DNA from: Leptospiraceae bacterium
Lineage (GTDB): Bacteria > Spirochaetota > Leptospiria > Leptospirales > Leptonemataceae
Assembly (NCBI GenBank): GCA_026005135.1
Contig: BPKM01000002.1
Coordinates: 372,001 to 436,000 of the forward strand
Direction: 5' to 3'
Length of the DNA stretch: 64,000 nucleotides
Below, in pieces: positions 1 through 8,818 of this stretch. The notes below the pieces were generated by a model. It had not been told where the DNA came from and did no database searches. It saw only the letters and a list, made by a program, of their open reading frames with translations. The position numbers were made by a program, and so were the translations under genes. Within the stretch, counting starts at the first letter, position 1. Every line of letters starts with the position of its first letter.

Positions 1-1
1 T

Positions 2-1900
2 TATCCAGAGAATTATGCAATTTCTCATAATTTTCATGAACAATTCAGATATTTTGGATTATTACCATGGTTTTTAATATTTTTTTCTATAAGATTGGTT
101 AAACAAAAAGAAGTAAAAAATTTTTTTATATTTTGTTTATTATTTTATTTTTTATGGGCATTAGGAACCCAAACTTTAATTTCAAAAATATTATATTATA
201 TTCCTATCATTAACCGTTTACGAGGTCCTTCTCGCCATTTTTTAGAAATCACATTTATAATCGCTCTACTAACATCTATAGGATTATCAAATTTAAAACA
301 GATATTAAAGTACCATTTTATATACATAATTATATTATTTAGTATTGTTATATCTTTACCATTTATATATTTTTTTCTTTATCCAGAATTATTAGAAAAA
401 TATGTAAGTATATCTTATAATATTTTTTCTATATACCATAATAATGGTTTAATACTTCAATTCTTTTTATTATTTTTGATATTTCTAGTATTAGTTATTT
501 ATAAATTTTATGATTTTAAATTTGGCTTTAATTTATTTCTACTGGGTATTATATTAATTGATCTCGGATTCAATTTACAGGGTATAGATGCTCTTGTTTA
601 TGCTTCTAAAAAAGATATCTGGTATAGAGCCGATAAAGAATATAAACAAATAGCTTCTTATTTTGATTCTAATAAAAATTTTAGATATTATATATCTAAT
701 ACATGTATTTCTTATGATATTTATGAATGTTCTAATATACCTTTTTTAAATAATATAAATACTTTATATAATATTCCATCTTCGTCTGTATATAATCCTT
801 TAGTACATAAATATATTGCAGGATTAAATTTATTATTCAGCAATAAAAAAGACCTTCTGCCTTACTGGAATATAGGTTTGGATGTTCAAAATTTATACAC
901 AAATGATATTTTTCAGGGACAAATACTATTAATCATACCAGATAAAACTTATAAATTAATGATACCGAACATAATAATAAATCAATTTAATAAAATAGAT
1001 TTAATAAAAACAAATCTATTTTTTTCTATTTATACCGAAAAAGAAAAATTAAAAAAAGGTGATCCTGTATTAGAAATAAATATTCCAGATATTAATTACA
1101 AAAAAGTTTTAATATATCCTACAGATATAGATTTTTATATTGATAATTGCAAAAAAGCAAAATACAAAAAAAAATTAGTAGATAAATGTTTGCATTTGTA
1201 TAATGAGGAAATACTAATAAAGAATAAAAATCATATAATCTTTTTAAAATCATTATTAAAAAAATCTATCCTTAGTCTACATTCTATTACATTATCTTCT
1301 CCTCAAAACGAAAATACTCAAAAAACTTTTCATGGAAATGCTTTTTACATTCCTGAAAGTCATAATATCAGTACTATAAATTTTGATAGATATTCGAAAA
1401 AAGTATTTTATAATAATGTTATACCTAGAGCATATTTTGCAAAATCAATTGAATATATAAAACAAGATGAATTATTAAATTTATTATTCTTAGATAAAAA
1501 TTTTATTATAAATACAAATTTAATAGAAAGGTCTTTTATTCATTCCAATCTATTACAAAAAAATAATTTTTTAGTCAACAATACATCTATTGAATGGCTA
1601 ATTTCTAGTGATTATTATTTAAAACTTAAAACATTTAATAAAAACGAAGGGTTCTTAGTATTGTTAGATTTATACTATCCTTCCTGGAAAGCTTTTATTG
1701 ATAACAAAGAAGTTCCTATTTATCCCGTAAATATAATAGGAAGAGGAATTTTTGTTCCTGCAGGTGAACATATTATTGAATTTAAGTTCTATCCAAAATC
1801 TTTAATTATAGGTATTATTGTAAGCATTTTATCATTTATTGCATTAGGTGTTTTTATTTATATTCTAACACAAAAAAAATTTGAATTTAAAAACTTTTAA
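2..1900 (+). CDS. YfhO-like multipass membrane protein, 5' end outside window
   Basis: The frame is open from base 2, so the gene begins before the window; the TTG at 95 is internal, because the residues before it (around LLPWFLIFF) continue a membrane helix. Several hydrophobic helices fill the first 200 residues, including an 'RLRGPSRH' loop followed by a helix, as in YfhO-type membrane proteins. A long hydrophilic, probably extracytoplasmic, part follows. The C-terminus has the family's typical ending: 'YYPSWKAFID', a small beta domain with 'VPAGEHIIEFKF', and a final helix. YfhO-family proteins act in cell-surface polysaccharide or teichoic-acid glycosylation; the substrate here is unknown. 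The stop is followed by about 85 bp before the next gene. Confidence 0.75.
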   Translation, partial: YPENYAISHNFHEQFRYFGLLPWFLIFFSIRLVKQKEVKNFFIFCLLFYFLWALGTQTLISKILYYIPIINRLRGPSRHFLEITFIIALLTSIGLSNLKQILKYHFIYIIILFSIVISLPFIYFFLYPELLEKYVSISYNIFSIYHNNGLILQFFLLFLIFLVLVIYKFYDFKFGFNLFLLGIILIDLGFNLQGIDALVYASKKDIWYRADKEYKQIASYFDSNKNFRYYISNTCISYDIYECSNIPFLNNINTLYNIPSSSVYNPLVHKYIAGLNLLFSNKKDLLPYWNIGLDVQNLYTNDIFQGQILLIIPDKTYKLMIPNIIINQFNKIDLIKTNLFFSIYTEKEKLKKGDPVLEINIPDINYKKVLIYPTDIDFYIDNCKKAKYKKKLVDKCLHLYNEEILIKNKNHIIFLKSLLKKSILSLHSITLSSPQNENTQKTFHGNAFYIPESHNISTINFDRYSKKVFYNNVIPRAYFAKSIEYIKQDELLNLLFLDKNFIINTNLIERSFIHSNLLQKNNFLVNNTSIEWLISSDYYLKLKTFNKNEGFLVLLDLYYPSWKAFIDNKEVPIYPVNIIGRGIFVPAGEHIIEFKFYPKSLIIGIIVSILSFIALGVFIYILTQKKFEFKNF

Positions 1901-1984
1901 AAAAGATTTACCTGTATAATATTGGTAAAAAAATTGCTTTTACTTCCTGATTAGTTTGAATAAAAACGATCCATATATATTGTA

Positions 1985-2689
1985 ATGGAAAATGATATGA
2001 AGTTAAAAAAAGTTTTTTTGTTATATATTCTCTTATGTTTTAGTTATTCTATAATGGGAGAACCACCGCATAACTGGAAATCCCATTCTATGGTAGCAAG
2101 GGAAGTAATTAAAAAATACGAAGATTTTAAAACATATAAAGCTAATTTTACGATTAAAACAAAAAATAAATTCATGCAAGGTATTGCTTATTATATGCAA
2201 CCTGGTAGAGTACGGTTTGAATTTACTCAACCTTATGGAGATCTATTAATTTCTGATGGAAAAATTCTATGGATAGTTGTAGGAAAGCAAAATCTTATTG
2301 GGAAACAGGATTTAACACTAAACGTAAAAAATGAAGATAATAAACCAATTTTTGCGGTTATGCCTGGTAGAGGTATAAAACATTTATTTAATGATTATCA
2401 TTATAAATTTGATGATATTAATCAACCTAAGGAAATTGATGGTAAAAAGTATTATGTTTTAGATTTAGAACAAAAAGTAAAAATTGGTGGATACGAAAGA
2501 ATGCAATTATATATCAATGCAGAAAATTTTTTTATAGAAAAAGCAATAGCAGAAGGTAGTTTTGGAACAAAAACAACCATTGAATTTTCTAATATACAAA
2601 CTAATATAGAACTAGAAGGAAAATTATTCCAATATAAACCACCAGAAAATGCTAGAATAGTATTAAACCCATTAGTATCGGAGGAATAG
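1985..2689 (+). CDS. lolA: LolA-like outer-membrane lipoprotein carrier
   Basis: A 234-residue periplasmic protein. The N-terminus is a signal peptide (KLKKVFLLYILL then a small-residue region), followed by a beta-rich domain with the LolA pattern: 'FKTYKANFTIKT' early, then 'GRVRFEFTQPYGDLLISDG' and a late 'TTIEFSNIQTN'. LolA carries lipoproteins from the inner-membrane LolCDE complex to the outer membrane, in line with the many lipobox proteins in this window. An alternative start is the ATG at 1997, which puts the Lys-rich n-region directly at the N-terminus. No good ribosome binding site precedes either ATG. The next gene starts 2 bp after the stop, so it is probably co-transcribed with rodZ, rimO, pgsA and trpD. 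Confidence 0.75.
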   Translation: MENDMKLKKVFLLYILLCFSYSIMGEPPHNWKSHSMVAREVIKKYEDFKTYKANFTIKTKNKFMQGIAYYMQPGRVRFEFTQPYGDLLISDGKILWIVVGKQNLIGKQDLTLNVKNEDNKPIFAVMPGRGIKHLFNDYHYKFDDINQPKEIDGKKYYVLDLEQKVKIGGYERMQLYINAENFFIEKAIAEGSFGTKTTIEFSNIQTNIELEGKLFQYKPPENARIVLNPLVSEE

Positions 2690-2691
2690 AA

Positions 2692-3768
2692 ATGGCTGTA
2701 TTAGGAAAACTTGGAGAAAAATTAAAAAATACAAGAGAATCAAAAGGTTATAGCATTCGTGAGGTATCTGAACATACCCATATTACACCCAAATATATAG
2801 AAGCATTAGAACAAGAAGATTATGCAATTTTCCCTTCCGAAACCTATATTGTTGGTTTTTTAAGAACATATGCAGAGTTTTTAGGTTTAAACCCAGAGGA
2901 AATTATTCGAGAATACAAAGGATTAAAAGTTCAAATCAGTGATACTCCCGTAGAAAAATTAACAGAAATTACTAAACCTAAATTTGAAATTGATTATAAC
3001 CTTATAACAAGAATAGCAATTATAGTTTTTATTGTTGTATTTATTGGTATTGGTATTTATTATTTGGGGAATTTATTTTCCAATTTAAAAAATAAAAAGT
3101 CATTTACTACACAAATTTATGATTGTAAAGAAAGAGAAATAAAACCATTAAAAATTGAATTAGATCAACCTTTTCTATCATTAATGGATATAACTCAAAA
3201 TTACGAATTATCTATTCCAGAAATAGGTAAGATGAATCTATGTATATCAGAACCACAAATAACGAATGAACCTAAAAGTTTAAAATTAGAAATCTTATAC
3301 CAGGGTAATTCCTATCCTATACAAACCAATTCTAATGAAACAATTGTTTTAAGTAATATAATTTCTGAGTTAGCAAACAGCCCTGTTCAAATAGAAATTT
3401 CTATAAAAGATATTATGGAATCATCAAGCCAATTAGAAATTATTGCCAAAAAGAAAGATATTGTTAGCAAAAAACCAATTACCGTTGTTTTAGAAATTGT
3501 TCAGGATACTTATTTAGAATGGACTTCTGATGGTAAAAGTTATCGAGGGATTCTTCTAAAGCAAGGTGACATCAGGATTTTAGAAGCAGAAACACGTTTA
3601 GATATAAAAATTGGTAATGGTGCTGGTGTTAAATATCACTTAGGAGATTTACCGCCAAAAATTGCTGGTCCTCCAGGAAAAATTGTTAAGATTTCTTTAC
3701 GAAAAATTCCAGATCCTCTTGATCCTACTAAATTTAAAATAGATGAATTAGTACAGGTAGCTCAATAA
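2692..3768 (+). CDS. rodZ: RodZ-like cytoskeletal/HTH membrane protein
   Basis: A 358-residue protein with three parts. An HTH_25/Cro-like domain lies at about residues 5-75 (GEKLKNTRESKGYSIREVSE, then ITPKYIEALE and FLRTYAEFLGL). A single transmembrane helix lies at about 105-128. The C-terminal beta domain of the DUF4115 type is at about 265-340 (TYLEWTSDGKSYRG, GNGAGVKYHLGDLPP). RodZ links MreB to the membrane and supports rod or helical shape. The preceding GGAGG six to seven bases upstream of the ATG is a good ribosome binding site. The stop codon overlaps the rimO start by one base. Among HTH proteins, the membrane helix plus DUF4115 tail makes RodZ the best call. Confidence 0.85.
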   Translation: MAVLGKLGEKLKNTRESKGYSIREVSEHTHITPKYIEALEQEDYAIFPSETYIVGFLRTYAEFLGLNPEEIIREYKGLKVQISDTPVEKLTEITKPKFEIDYNLITRIAIIVFIVVFIGIGIYYLGNLFSNLKNKKSFTTQIYDCKEREIKPLKIELDQPFLSLMDITQNYELSIPEIGKMNLCISEPQITNEPKSLKLEILYQGNSYPIQTNSNETIVLSNIISELANSPVQIEISIKDIMESSSQLEIIAKKKDIVSKKPITVVLEIVQDTYLEWTSDGKSYRGILLKQGDIRILEAETRLDIKIGNGAGVKYHLGDLPPKIAGPPGKIVKISLRKIPDPLDPTKFKIDELVQVAQ

Positions 3769-5126
3769 TGAAATACTATATAACAACCCTTGGCTGCCCA
3801 AAAAACGAAGCAGATAGTAGAGAAATGGATAAATCTCTTTTATTAGAAGGCTTCGAAAAAACTCAGAAACCAGAAAATGCTGATTTTCATATTATTAATA
3901 CCTGTGCTTTTATAGAAGATGCTAAAAAAGAAACCATACAAACAATTTTTCAGGCTTTAGAATTAAAAGAGTTTTTAATAAATAAAAATAAAGATCAAAA
4001 ACTCATCGTAGTAGGTTGTTTTGCAGAACGTTATCATAAAGAAATAGAAATAGAAATTCCAGAAATTGATTATTTCTTTGGTACTGGTTTATATCATCGT
4101 ACGGGAGAATTAATTCGAAATAAATTTCAAATACCCTTAAAACAAAATGTAGATTATCATAAAATATTAAAGAACATTCATTCTCCTAAAAAATTTTATG
4201 CTCCTGTCAAAATATCAGAAGGTTGTAATCGTAATTGTTCTTTTTGCGCAATTCCCTTATTTCGTGGAAATTTTCGATTTAGAGAAAAATCTGAAATCAT
4301 AAAAGAAATACTGGAACTATCAGGAATGGGTATTAAAGAAATCTGTCTCGTTAGTCAGGATACAAATTCTTATGGAAATCATTATAATGATATAATAAAT
4401 CTTTTAGAAGAAATAGAGCAACTTAAAGGAATTGAATGGATAAGATTATTATATCTTTATCCCGACAAAAAAACCCAAAAAATCTTACAGGAAATCCATA
4501 AAAATCAATTTAAAAAATTTGTCCCTTATTTAGAAAGTCCCGTTCAACATGTTTCTGAAAAAGTTCTAAAAAAAATGAATCGATTTGGTAATTATGAATT
4601 TTTTAAAGAATTATTTTTAATGGCAAGAGAATTATTTCCAGAACTGGAAATTCGAACTTCTTTCTTAATTGGTTTTTCAGAAGAAACTTCAGAAGATATA
4701 GAACTAATCAAACAATTTATAGAAGAACTTCAAATTGAACATATTTCTTTTTTTGCTTTCTCTCCAGAAGAAAATACACCTGCTTATCAATATGCTTCTT
4801 CTATTAACAAAAAAGAAATAATAGAAAAAATTAATGATTTACAAAATTATTATAATGAATTATTAAAATCTATAATGATAAAAAATTATAATAAAATCTA
4901 TAAATGTATTTTAGAAAAAATTAAACCAAAAGAACTTCATTTAAGAAGACCACAAGCTGCACCAGAAATTGATGATATTGTAATTGTACCTTTTGATTAT
5001 AAATCATGGAAAGAAAAATATTCTCAATTACCTAAATTAGGTGAATTTTACGAAGTAGAAATAACAGATTCTATTTCTTATGATTATATTGGTAATATAA
5101 AAAATCCTGTTTTAATGGAGCATTAA
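3768..5126 (+). CDS. rimO: Ribosomal protein S12 methylthiotransferase RimO
   Basis: This radical-SAM enzyme adds a methylthio group to the conserved aspartate of ribosomal protein S12, using two [4Fe-4S] clusters. The N-terminal MTTase domain has its three cysteines at C10 (TLGCPKNEADSR), C46 (NTCAFI) and C84 (VVGCFAERY). The radical-SAM CxxxCxxC is C153-C157-C160 (GCNRNCSFCAIP). The C-terminus after about residue 375 fits a TRAM domain. The 452-residue length is normal. The 'TLGCPKNEADSREMD' start favours RimO over MiaB. It overlaps rodZ by one base, and pgsA begins 3 bp after its stop, so it is within one operon. Confidence 0.93.
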   Translation: MKYYITTLGCPKNEADSREMDKSLLLEGFEKTQKPENADFHIINTCAFIEDAKKETIQTIFQALELKEFLINKNKDQKLIVVGCFAERYHKEIEIEIPEIDYFFGTGLYHRTGELIRNKFQIPLKQNVDYHKILKNIHSPKKFYAPVKISEGCNRNCSFCAIPLFRGNFRFREKSEIIKEILELSGMGIKEICLVSQDTNSYGNHYNDIINLLEEIEQLKGIEWIRLLYLYPDKKTQKILQEIHKNQFKKFVPYLESPVQHVSEKVLKKMNRFGNYEFFKELFLMARELFPELEIRTSFLIGFSEETSEDIELIKQFIEELQIEHISFFAFSPEENTPAYQYASSINKKEIIEKINDLQNYYNELLKSIMIKNYNKIYKCILEKIKPKELHLRRPQAAPEIDDIVIVPFDYKSWKEKYSQLPKLGEFYEVEITDSISYDYIGNIKNPVLMEH

Positions 5127-5129
5127 TAA

Positions 5130-5831
5130 ATGAAAGAAAAATTTAATATTCCTAATATTATTACTTATTTAAGAGTAGCTTCCGTTCCTATATTTATTTA
5201 TTTAATTATTTCACCAAATCAGAATCATAGAATAATTGCTTTTATTATATTTACAATTGCTTCTTTAACCGATTTAATTGATGGATATATTGCACGAAAG
5301 CTAAACCAGGAAACAGAATTTGGCAAATTTTTAGATCCTTTAGCAGATAAATTTCTTGTAATAGGAGCATTGATTACTTTTTTATTTTTAACAGAACAGG
5401 TAGAAATCTGGATGGTATTATGTATTATTGGTAGAGATATTTTAATTACCATGTTAAGAAGTCTTGCTATACGAAAAGGAACAAGTTTAAAAACATCTAT
5501 GTTTGGAAAGGTAAAAACAGCATTTCAAATGTTTAGCATCATAGTTATTTTATTAAGTTTTCTTGCAATTACCTATAAACAAAGAAATATGATTAACGAA
5601 ATTTATATACAGAAAAAAGAACAGGGATATCATACCTTTCAAATTGCAAATGATTTTTTTATTCAGTTTATTAACGGTCAATATCAGGATTTATTGTTTA
5701 TTTTATCTTCTTTTGTGCCCTATTATTTAATGCTCATTACTACGATTATAACTATAATTTCCGGATTACGTTATTTAATTTCTAATTATACACTCTTACT
5801 ACCACCTTATAAAAAAGGAGTTAAACAATGA
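5130..5831 (+). CDS. pgsA: CDP-diacylglycerol-glycerol-3-phosphate 3-phosphatidyltransferase
   Basis: This integral membrane enzyme makes phosphatidylglycerophosphate, the first committed step to phosphatidylglycerol and cardiolipin. The CDP-alcohol phosphotransferase motif D-x2-DG-x2-AR-x8-G-x3-D-x3-D is complete: D48, D51-G52, A55-R56, G65, D69 and D73. Four to six hydrophobic helices surround it. At 233 residues it is somewhat longer than many PgsA proteins, because of a hydrophilic insert around residues 150-185 before the last two helices. The stop overlaps the trpD start (ATGA). The CDP-alcohol family includes Pss and cardiolipin-type enzymes, but the N-terminal 'NIPNIITYLRVASVPIF' is typical of PgsA. 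Confidence 0.9.
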   Translation: MKEKFNIPNIITYLRVASVPIFIYLIISPNQNHRIIAFIIFTIASLTDLIDGYIARKLNQETEFGKFLDPLADKFLVIGALITFLFLTEQVEIWMVLCIIGRDILITMLRSLAIRKGTSLKTSMFGKVKTAFQMFSIIVILLSFLAITYKQRNMINEIYIQKKEQGYHTFQIANDFFIQFINGQYQDLLFILSSFVPYYLMLITTIITIISGLRYLISNYTLLLPPYKKGVKQ

Positions 5832-6877
5832 ATGAAATAAATCAATATTTAAAAAAAGTAATGTCTTATCAAAATTTAACTGAAGAAGAAGCTTTTTCTG
5901 CAATGAATAAAATTATGACAGGTGAGGCTGGAGAAATTCGTACAGCAGCGTTATTAGTAGCTTTAGCAATGAAAAAAGAAACAGGCGAAGAAATCGAAGG
6001 ATTTGCAAAAGCGATGAGAAGAGCTGCAGTAAGATGGCCTTCACGAGAAAAATACGATATTTTAGATACCTGTGGAACAGGTGGTGATAATGCAAATTTG
6101 TTAAATATCTCTACTATAACTGCAGTCGTATTAGCAACCTTAGGATATAAAGTAGCAAAACATGGTAATCGTGCTGTTTCCAGCCCAACAGGTTCAGCTG
6201 ATGTATTAGAAGAATGTGGTATCAATATAGAAATTACTCATGAAGAAGCAGCAGAATGTCTTGAAAAAATTGGAATTACTTTTTTATATGCACCCAAGTG
6301 GCATCCAGCAATGAAATATGCAGCACCAGTTCGTAAATCCTTAGGAGTTAGAACTGTATTTAATATATTAGGACCTATAACCAATCCAGCACCTGTAACA
6401 CATCAAATTATGGGGGTATTTAGTAAAGAATATATGCCACAAATTGCTCAGGCATTAACAGGTCTTGGAAGAAAAAATGCTTATGTAATTCATTCTCATG
6501 ATGGATTAGACGAAGTATCAATTGCTGCCCCAACTGATTACATACAAATTATAGATGGAAAAATTGCAAAAGAAGGCACTTTACAGGTAGAAGATTTTGG
6601 AATACAAGCAGAAAGTTTAAATTCTTTAAAAGTAAAAGACAGAAAAGAATCCGTAGAACGCTTTTTAAAAATTATAAAAGGAGAAGGAACTCAAACAGAA
6701 AATAAAATTGTAGCAATTAATTCTGCTCTTGCATTAACATTATTCGAAGATATTTCTCTAAAAGAAGCAACAGAAAAAATTTTAGATCTATTACGATCTG
6801 GAAAAGTAAATGAAAAATTCGAAGAATGGAAAAATTTTCGACCCAATAACGTAGTTACATCCTTAGGGGGAAAATAA
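5828..6877 (+). CDS. trpD: Anthranilate phosphoribosyltransferase
   Basis: TrpD transfers phosphoribose from PRPP to anthranilate in tryptophan synthesis. The PRPP-binding loop CGTGGD is at residues 82-87, KHGNR at 111-115, and the SSPTGSADVLE segment follows; the later 'VRTVFNILGPITNP' and 'HDGLDE' motifs are also present. The length of 349 residues is normal. GGAG lies about ten bases before the ATG, inside the end of pgsA, and the start overlaps the pgsA stop by four bases, so translation is probably coupled. No other trp gene is in the window, so tryptophan genes are dispersed in this genome. Confidence 0.95.
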   Translation: MNEINQYLKKVMSYQNLTEEEAFSAMNKIMTGEAGEIRTAALLVALAMKKETGEEIEGFAKAMRRAAVRWPSREKYDILDTCGTGGDNANLLNISTITAVVLATLGYKVAKHGNRAVSSPTGSADVLEECGINIEITHEEAAECLEKIGITFLYAPKWHPAMKYAAPVRKSLGVRTVFNILGPITNPAPVTHQIMGVFSKEYMPQIAQALTGLGRKNAYVIHSHDGLDEVSIAAPTDYIQIIDGKIAKEGTLQVEDFGIQAESLNSLKVKDRKESVERFLKIIKGEGTQTENKIVAINSALALTLFEDISLKEATEKILDLLRSGKVNEKFEEWKNFRPNNVVTSLGGK

Positions 6878-7008
6878 ATATGATAAAGTAATAAAAGTTA
6901 GAGCAACAAAAAATTGTTGAATTAAATTAAAAAAAATATTTACAGAACAAAATAAATAATATTATTCGTCAAAAGTAACAACAGAGAAATTCCTTTAATT
7001 TTAAAATA

Positions 7009-7025
7009 GGGCTGGAGTGGGTGGG
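7009..7025 (+). other. G-rich tract in 5' leader of lipoprotein gene
   Basis: GGGCTGGAGTGGGTGGG lies 31 bp before the lipoprotein start codon. It has three GGG runs and one GG, enough for a two-layer G-quadruplex, in a gap that is otherwise almost all A and T. Its tail can also pair with the following AACC. The gap between trpD and this point (6878-7008) holds only a small CAACAA/TTGTTG hairpin at 6904-6919 and no gene. A structural or regulatory role is inference. Confidence 0.3.
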
Positions 7026-7055
7026 TAAAAAATAACCTTAAATGAAGGAGCTAAA

Positions 7056-8018
7056 ATGAACAAAAAGACATTAAAAATACAATTACTAATATTAATTGGG
7101 GTTTTAGGGTTAACCTATTGTAAGCAATTGGGCTTATCAAAAGAAGATGATAATAAAGATAAAGAAAAATTAGCTCTATCATTACTATTATTGAACAAGG
7201 GCGGACAAGAAGTTATTCCTGCAGCAGCGGTATCTCGATTAGCTGTATCAGCGGCACAAAGTGCTGCACAGGGAAATAGTTCTGTTTATAACATAGAAAA
7301 TACAAAAGAATTTTTTTTGGCATGTAAAAAAAATAAATTAAAACAAAAATTTCCCTATTTAAAACTAACAGCGATTTCTCCAAGTAATGGAACTTGTACC
7401 CATTCCAGCGGTTCTTATAATTGTAATGCTACTTTAAATGGTACAGCAAATTGTATAAAAGGTGGAACAGTAACATTCAATAATGTTCAGGTAAATATGA
7501 CTGGAACTTACCCTTCCTCATTTTCTTCTGGTGGTAATGTAAATTATTCTTCGAATATAAATGGAAATATTTCTTTCGATAATTGTAAAACACTAGTGGA
7601 TGCAAATTATGATTTTGTTTATGAAGAAGTTACTATAAATGGTTCTTCTACAGTTAATATCTCAAATAATATGAACGGAACTTTTTCATATAACTCATCA
7701 AATAATACTATGACTTCAAATTATATTTTTACAGATAGTGGTTCCGTTAGTGTTAGTAATTTTTCTATTAATGGTCAATCTATAGGTAATCAAGATTATA
7801 ATGTTGATACAAATATAACTGCTAATGGAAATTATTCATTTTCCTATTCTTCTAATCCACCAACTTATACATCTACTTTTAATTTTGATTATACACTTAA
7901 TGGTTATGTAAAAATCAACAATCAAACCATAAAAGAATTTAATAATACAAAAGTTACAAGAAGTTGTACATCGACATTTAATACAGATACAAGCGAATCT
8001 TCTTATAGTTGTAATTAA
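7056..8018 (+). CDS. Secreted lipoprotein, Ser/Asn/Thr-rich, unknown function
   Basis: I do not recognise a family. The N-terminus is a lipoprotein signal peptide (Lys-rich start, hydrophobic stretch, lipobox LTYC with the lipid-modified Cys at residue 22). After a charged Lys/Asp segment, the mature part from about residue 110 is a low-complexity beta-rich region full of Asn, Ser, Gly and Tyr, with recurring 'NGN.S' and 'YSSN' phrases and several cysteines (for example GTCTHSSG, SYNCNA, ANCIKG, CTSTF, SYSCN), suggesting disulfides. GGAG is well placed before the ATG. It is probably an outer-membrane surface lipoprotein; that location is inference. A terminator follows the gene. Confidence 0.7.
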   Translation: MNKKTLKIQLLILIGVLGLTYCKQLGLSKEDDNKDKEKLALSLLLLNKGGQEVIPAAAVSRLAVSAAQSAAQGNSSVYNIENTKEFFLACKKNKLKQKFPYLKLTAISPSNGTCTHSSGSYNCNATLNGTANCIKGGTVTFNNVQVNMTGTYPSSFSSGGNVNYSSNINGNISFDNCKTLVDANYDFVYEEVTINGSSTVNISNNMNGTFSYNSSNNTMTSNYIFTDSGSVSVSNFSINGQSIGNQDYNVDTNITANGNYSFSYSSNPPTYTSTFNFDYTLNGYVKINNQTIKEFNNTKVTRSCTSTFNTDTSESSYSCN

Positions 8019-8027
8019 TTTAATTTT

Positions 8028-8058
8028 GCAGGCAGGGGTAATCCTGCTTGCTTTTATA
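8028..8058 (+). terminator. Rho-independent terminator after lipoprotein gene
   Basis: GCAGGCAGG (8028-8036) pairs with CCTGCTTGC (8043-8051), giving nine pairs with one G-T wobble and a six-base loop, followed by TTTTATATTT. It lies ten bases after the lipoprotein stop and before the protease start at 8078. Confidence 0.75.
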
Positions 8059-8077
8059 TTTAGTAAATTTCCAAATA

Positions 8078-8737
8078 ATGAAAAAACTAATTATATTACT
8101 ATTATTTACTATAATCTATTGTAATAAATATTCTAACCTCTCATTACAACAAAATACAGATATAGAATATTATAAAAACTATGTAGTACATATTCATTAT
8201 GCAAAAAATCCAAAACCCTCTGCTACTGGTTTATTATTAAATGACGGTATTCATAGTTTAACCTGCGAACATGCTATTTCTTTATGGAAAGATAAATTGT
8301 TTATTACTTATCTTGATAAAGAAGAACTTATTCCTGTTTCTGTTATTAAGAATGATAAATTAATGGATTTAGCTTTATTAAAAGCGAATAAAAAATTATT
8401 TTTACTACCCAATAAAAAATTATCATTACAAGAAAACATAACGATTAATAGTAATGTTTTTTCTTTTGGTGCAATGTATGGTCATAAATATACCTTTTTA
8501 AGAGGATATATATCACATCCTTTAAGAAAAGATATAGATTTTACCAAAAGACCATATATACAAGTAATGGGACTAGCATACAGTGGTATGTCTGGAGCTC
8601 CTGTTTTTTTATTTAATGGCAATTTTATTGGAATTATCCGAGGTGTATTTGGTTTTGGTATAGAAAATGGCAATTCTATGGTAATTCCTATTTCTACTAT
8701 AAATGAATTTTTAAAAGATACAAATATTAAGCTATAA
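8078..8737 (+). CDS. Trypsin-like serine protease lipoprotein
   Basis: A 219-residue protein when started at the ATG at 8078, which gives a proper lipoprotein signal (MKKLIILLLFTIIYC, Cys15). The longer in-frame start at 8048 would fall inside the upstream terminator's T-tract, so I reject it. The chymotrypsin-fold triad is readable: H65 (LTCEHAIS), D97 (LMDLALLK) and S172 (YSGMSGAPVF), in the order and spacing of trypsin/HtrA proteases. There is no PDZ domain, so it resembles the protease half of an HtrA-like enzyme. It is probably anchored in the envelope and may act in protein quality control or processing; the substrate is unknown. Confidence 0.75.
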   Translation: MKKLIILLLFTIIYCNKYSNLSLQQNTDIEYYKNYVVHIHYAKNPKPSATGLLLNDGIHSLTCEHAISLWKDKLFITYLDKEELIPVSVIKNDKLMDLALLKANKKLFLLPNKKLSLQENITINSNVFSFGAMYGHKYTFLRGYISHPLRKDIDFTKRPYIQVMGLAYSGMSGAPVFLFNGNFIGIIRGVFGFGIENGNSMVIPISTINEFLKDTNIKL

Positions 8738-8751
8738 GCTATAATTTTATT

Positions 8752-8785
8752 TTTTTCTAAATTTATCTTTATATTTTTAGAAAAA
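8752..8785. terminator. Hairpin between convergent genes
   Basis: TTTTTCTAAA (8752-8761) and TTTAGAAAAA (8776-8785) form a perfect ten-base inverted repeat with a 14-base loop, in the gap between the convergent protease gene and coiled-coil gene. It is AT-only apart from one C-G pair and has no long T-run beyond the stem, so a bidirectional terminator role is plausible but not certain. Confidence 0.45.
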
Positions 8786-8818
8786 TCGTAAGCAATTTTC
8801 TTGTAATATTTTTTATTT

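Noticed and set aside
95..97. TTG as the start of the first gene
   Set aside because: The frame is open upstream to the window edge and continues a membrane helix, so this is an internal codon.
5869..6225. Minus-strand frame inside trpD
   Set aside because: trpD motifs are complete on the plus strand; the antisense frame is a shadow.
8048..8077. Longer start of the protease frame
   Set aside because: It lies in the terminator of the previous gene, and the lipoprotein signal peptide begins at 8078.
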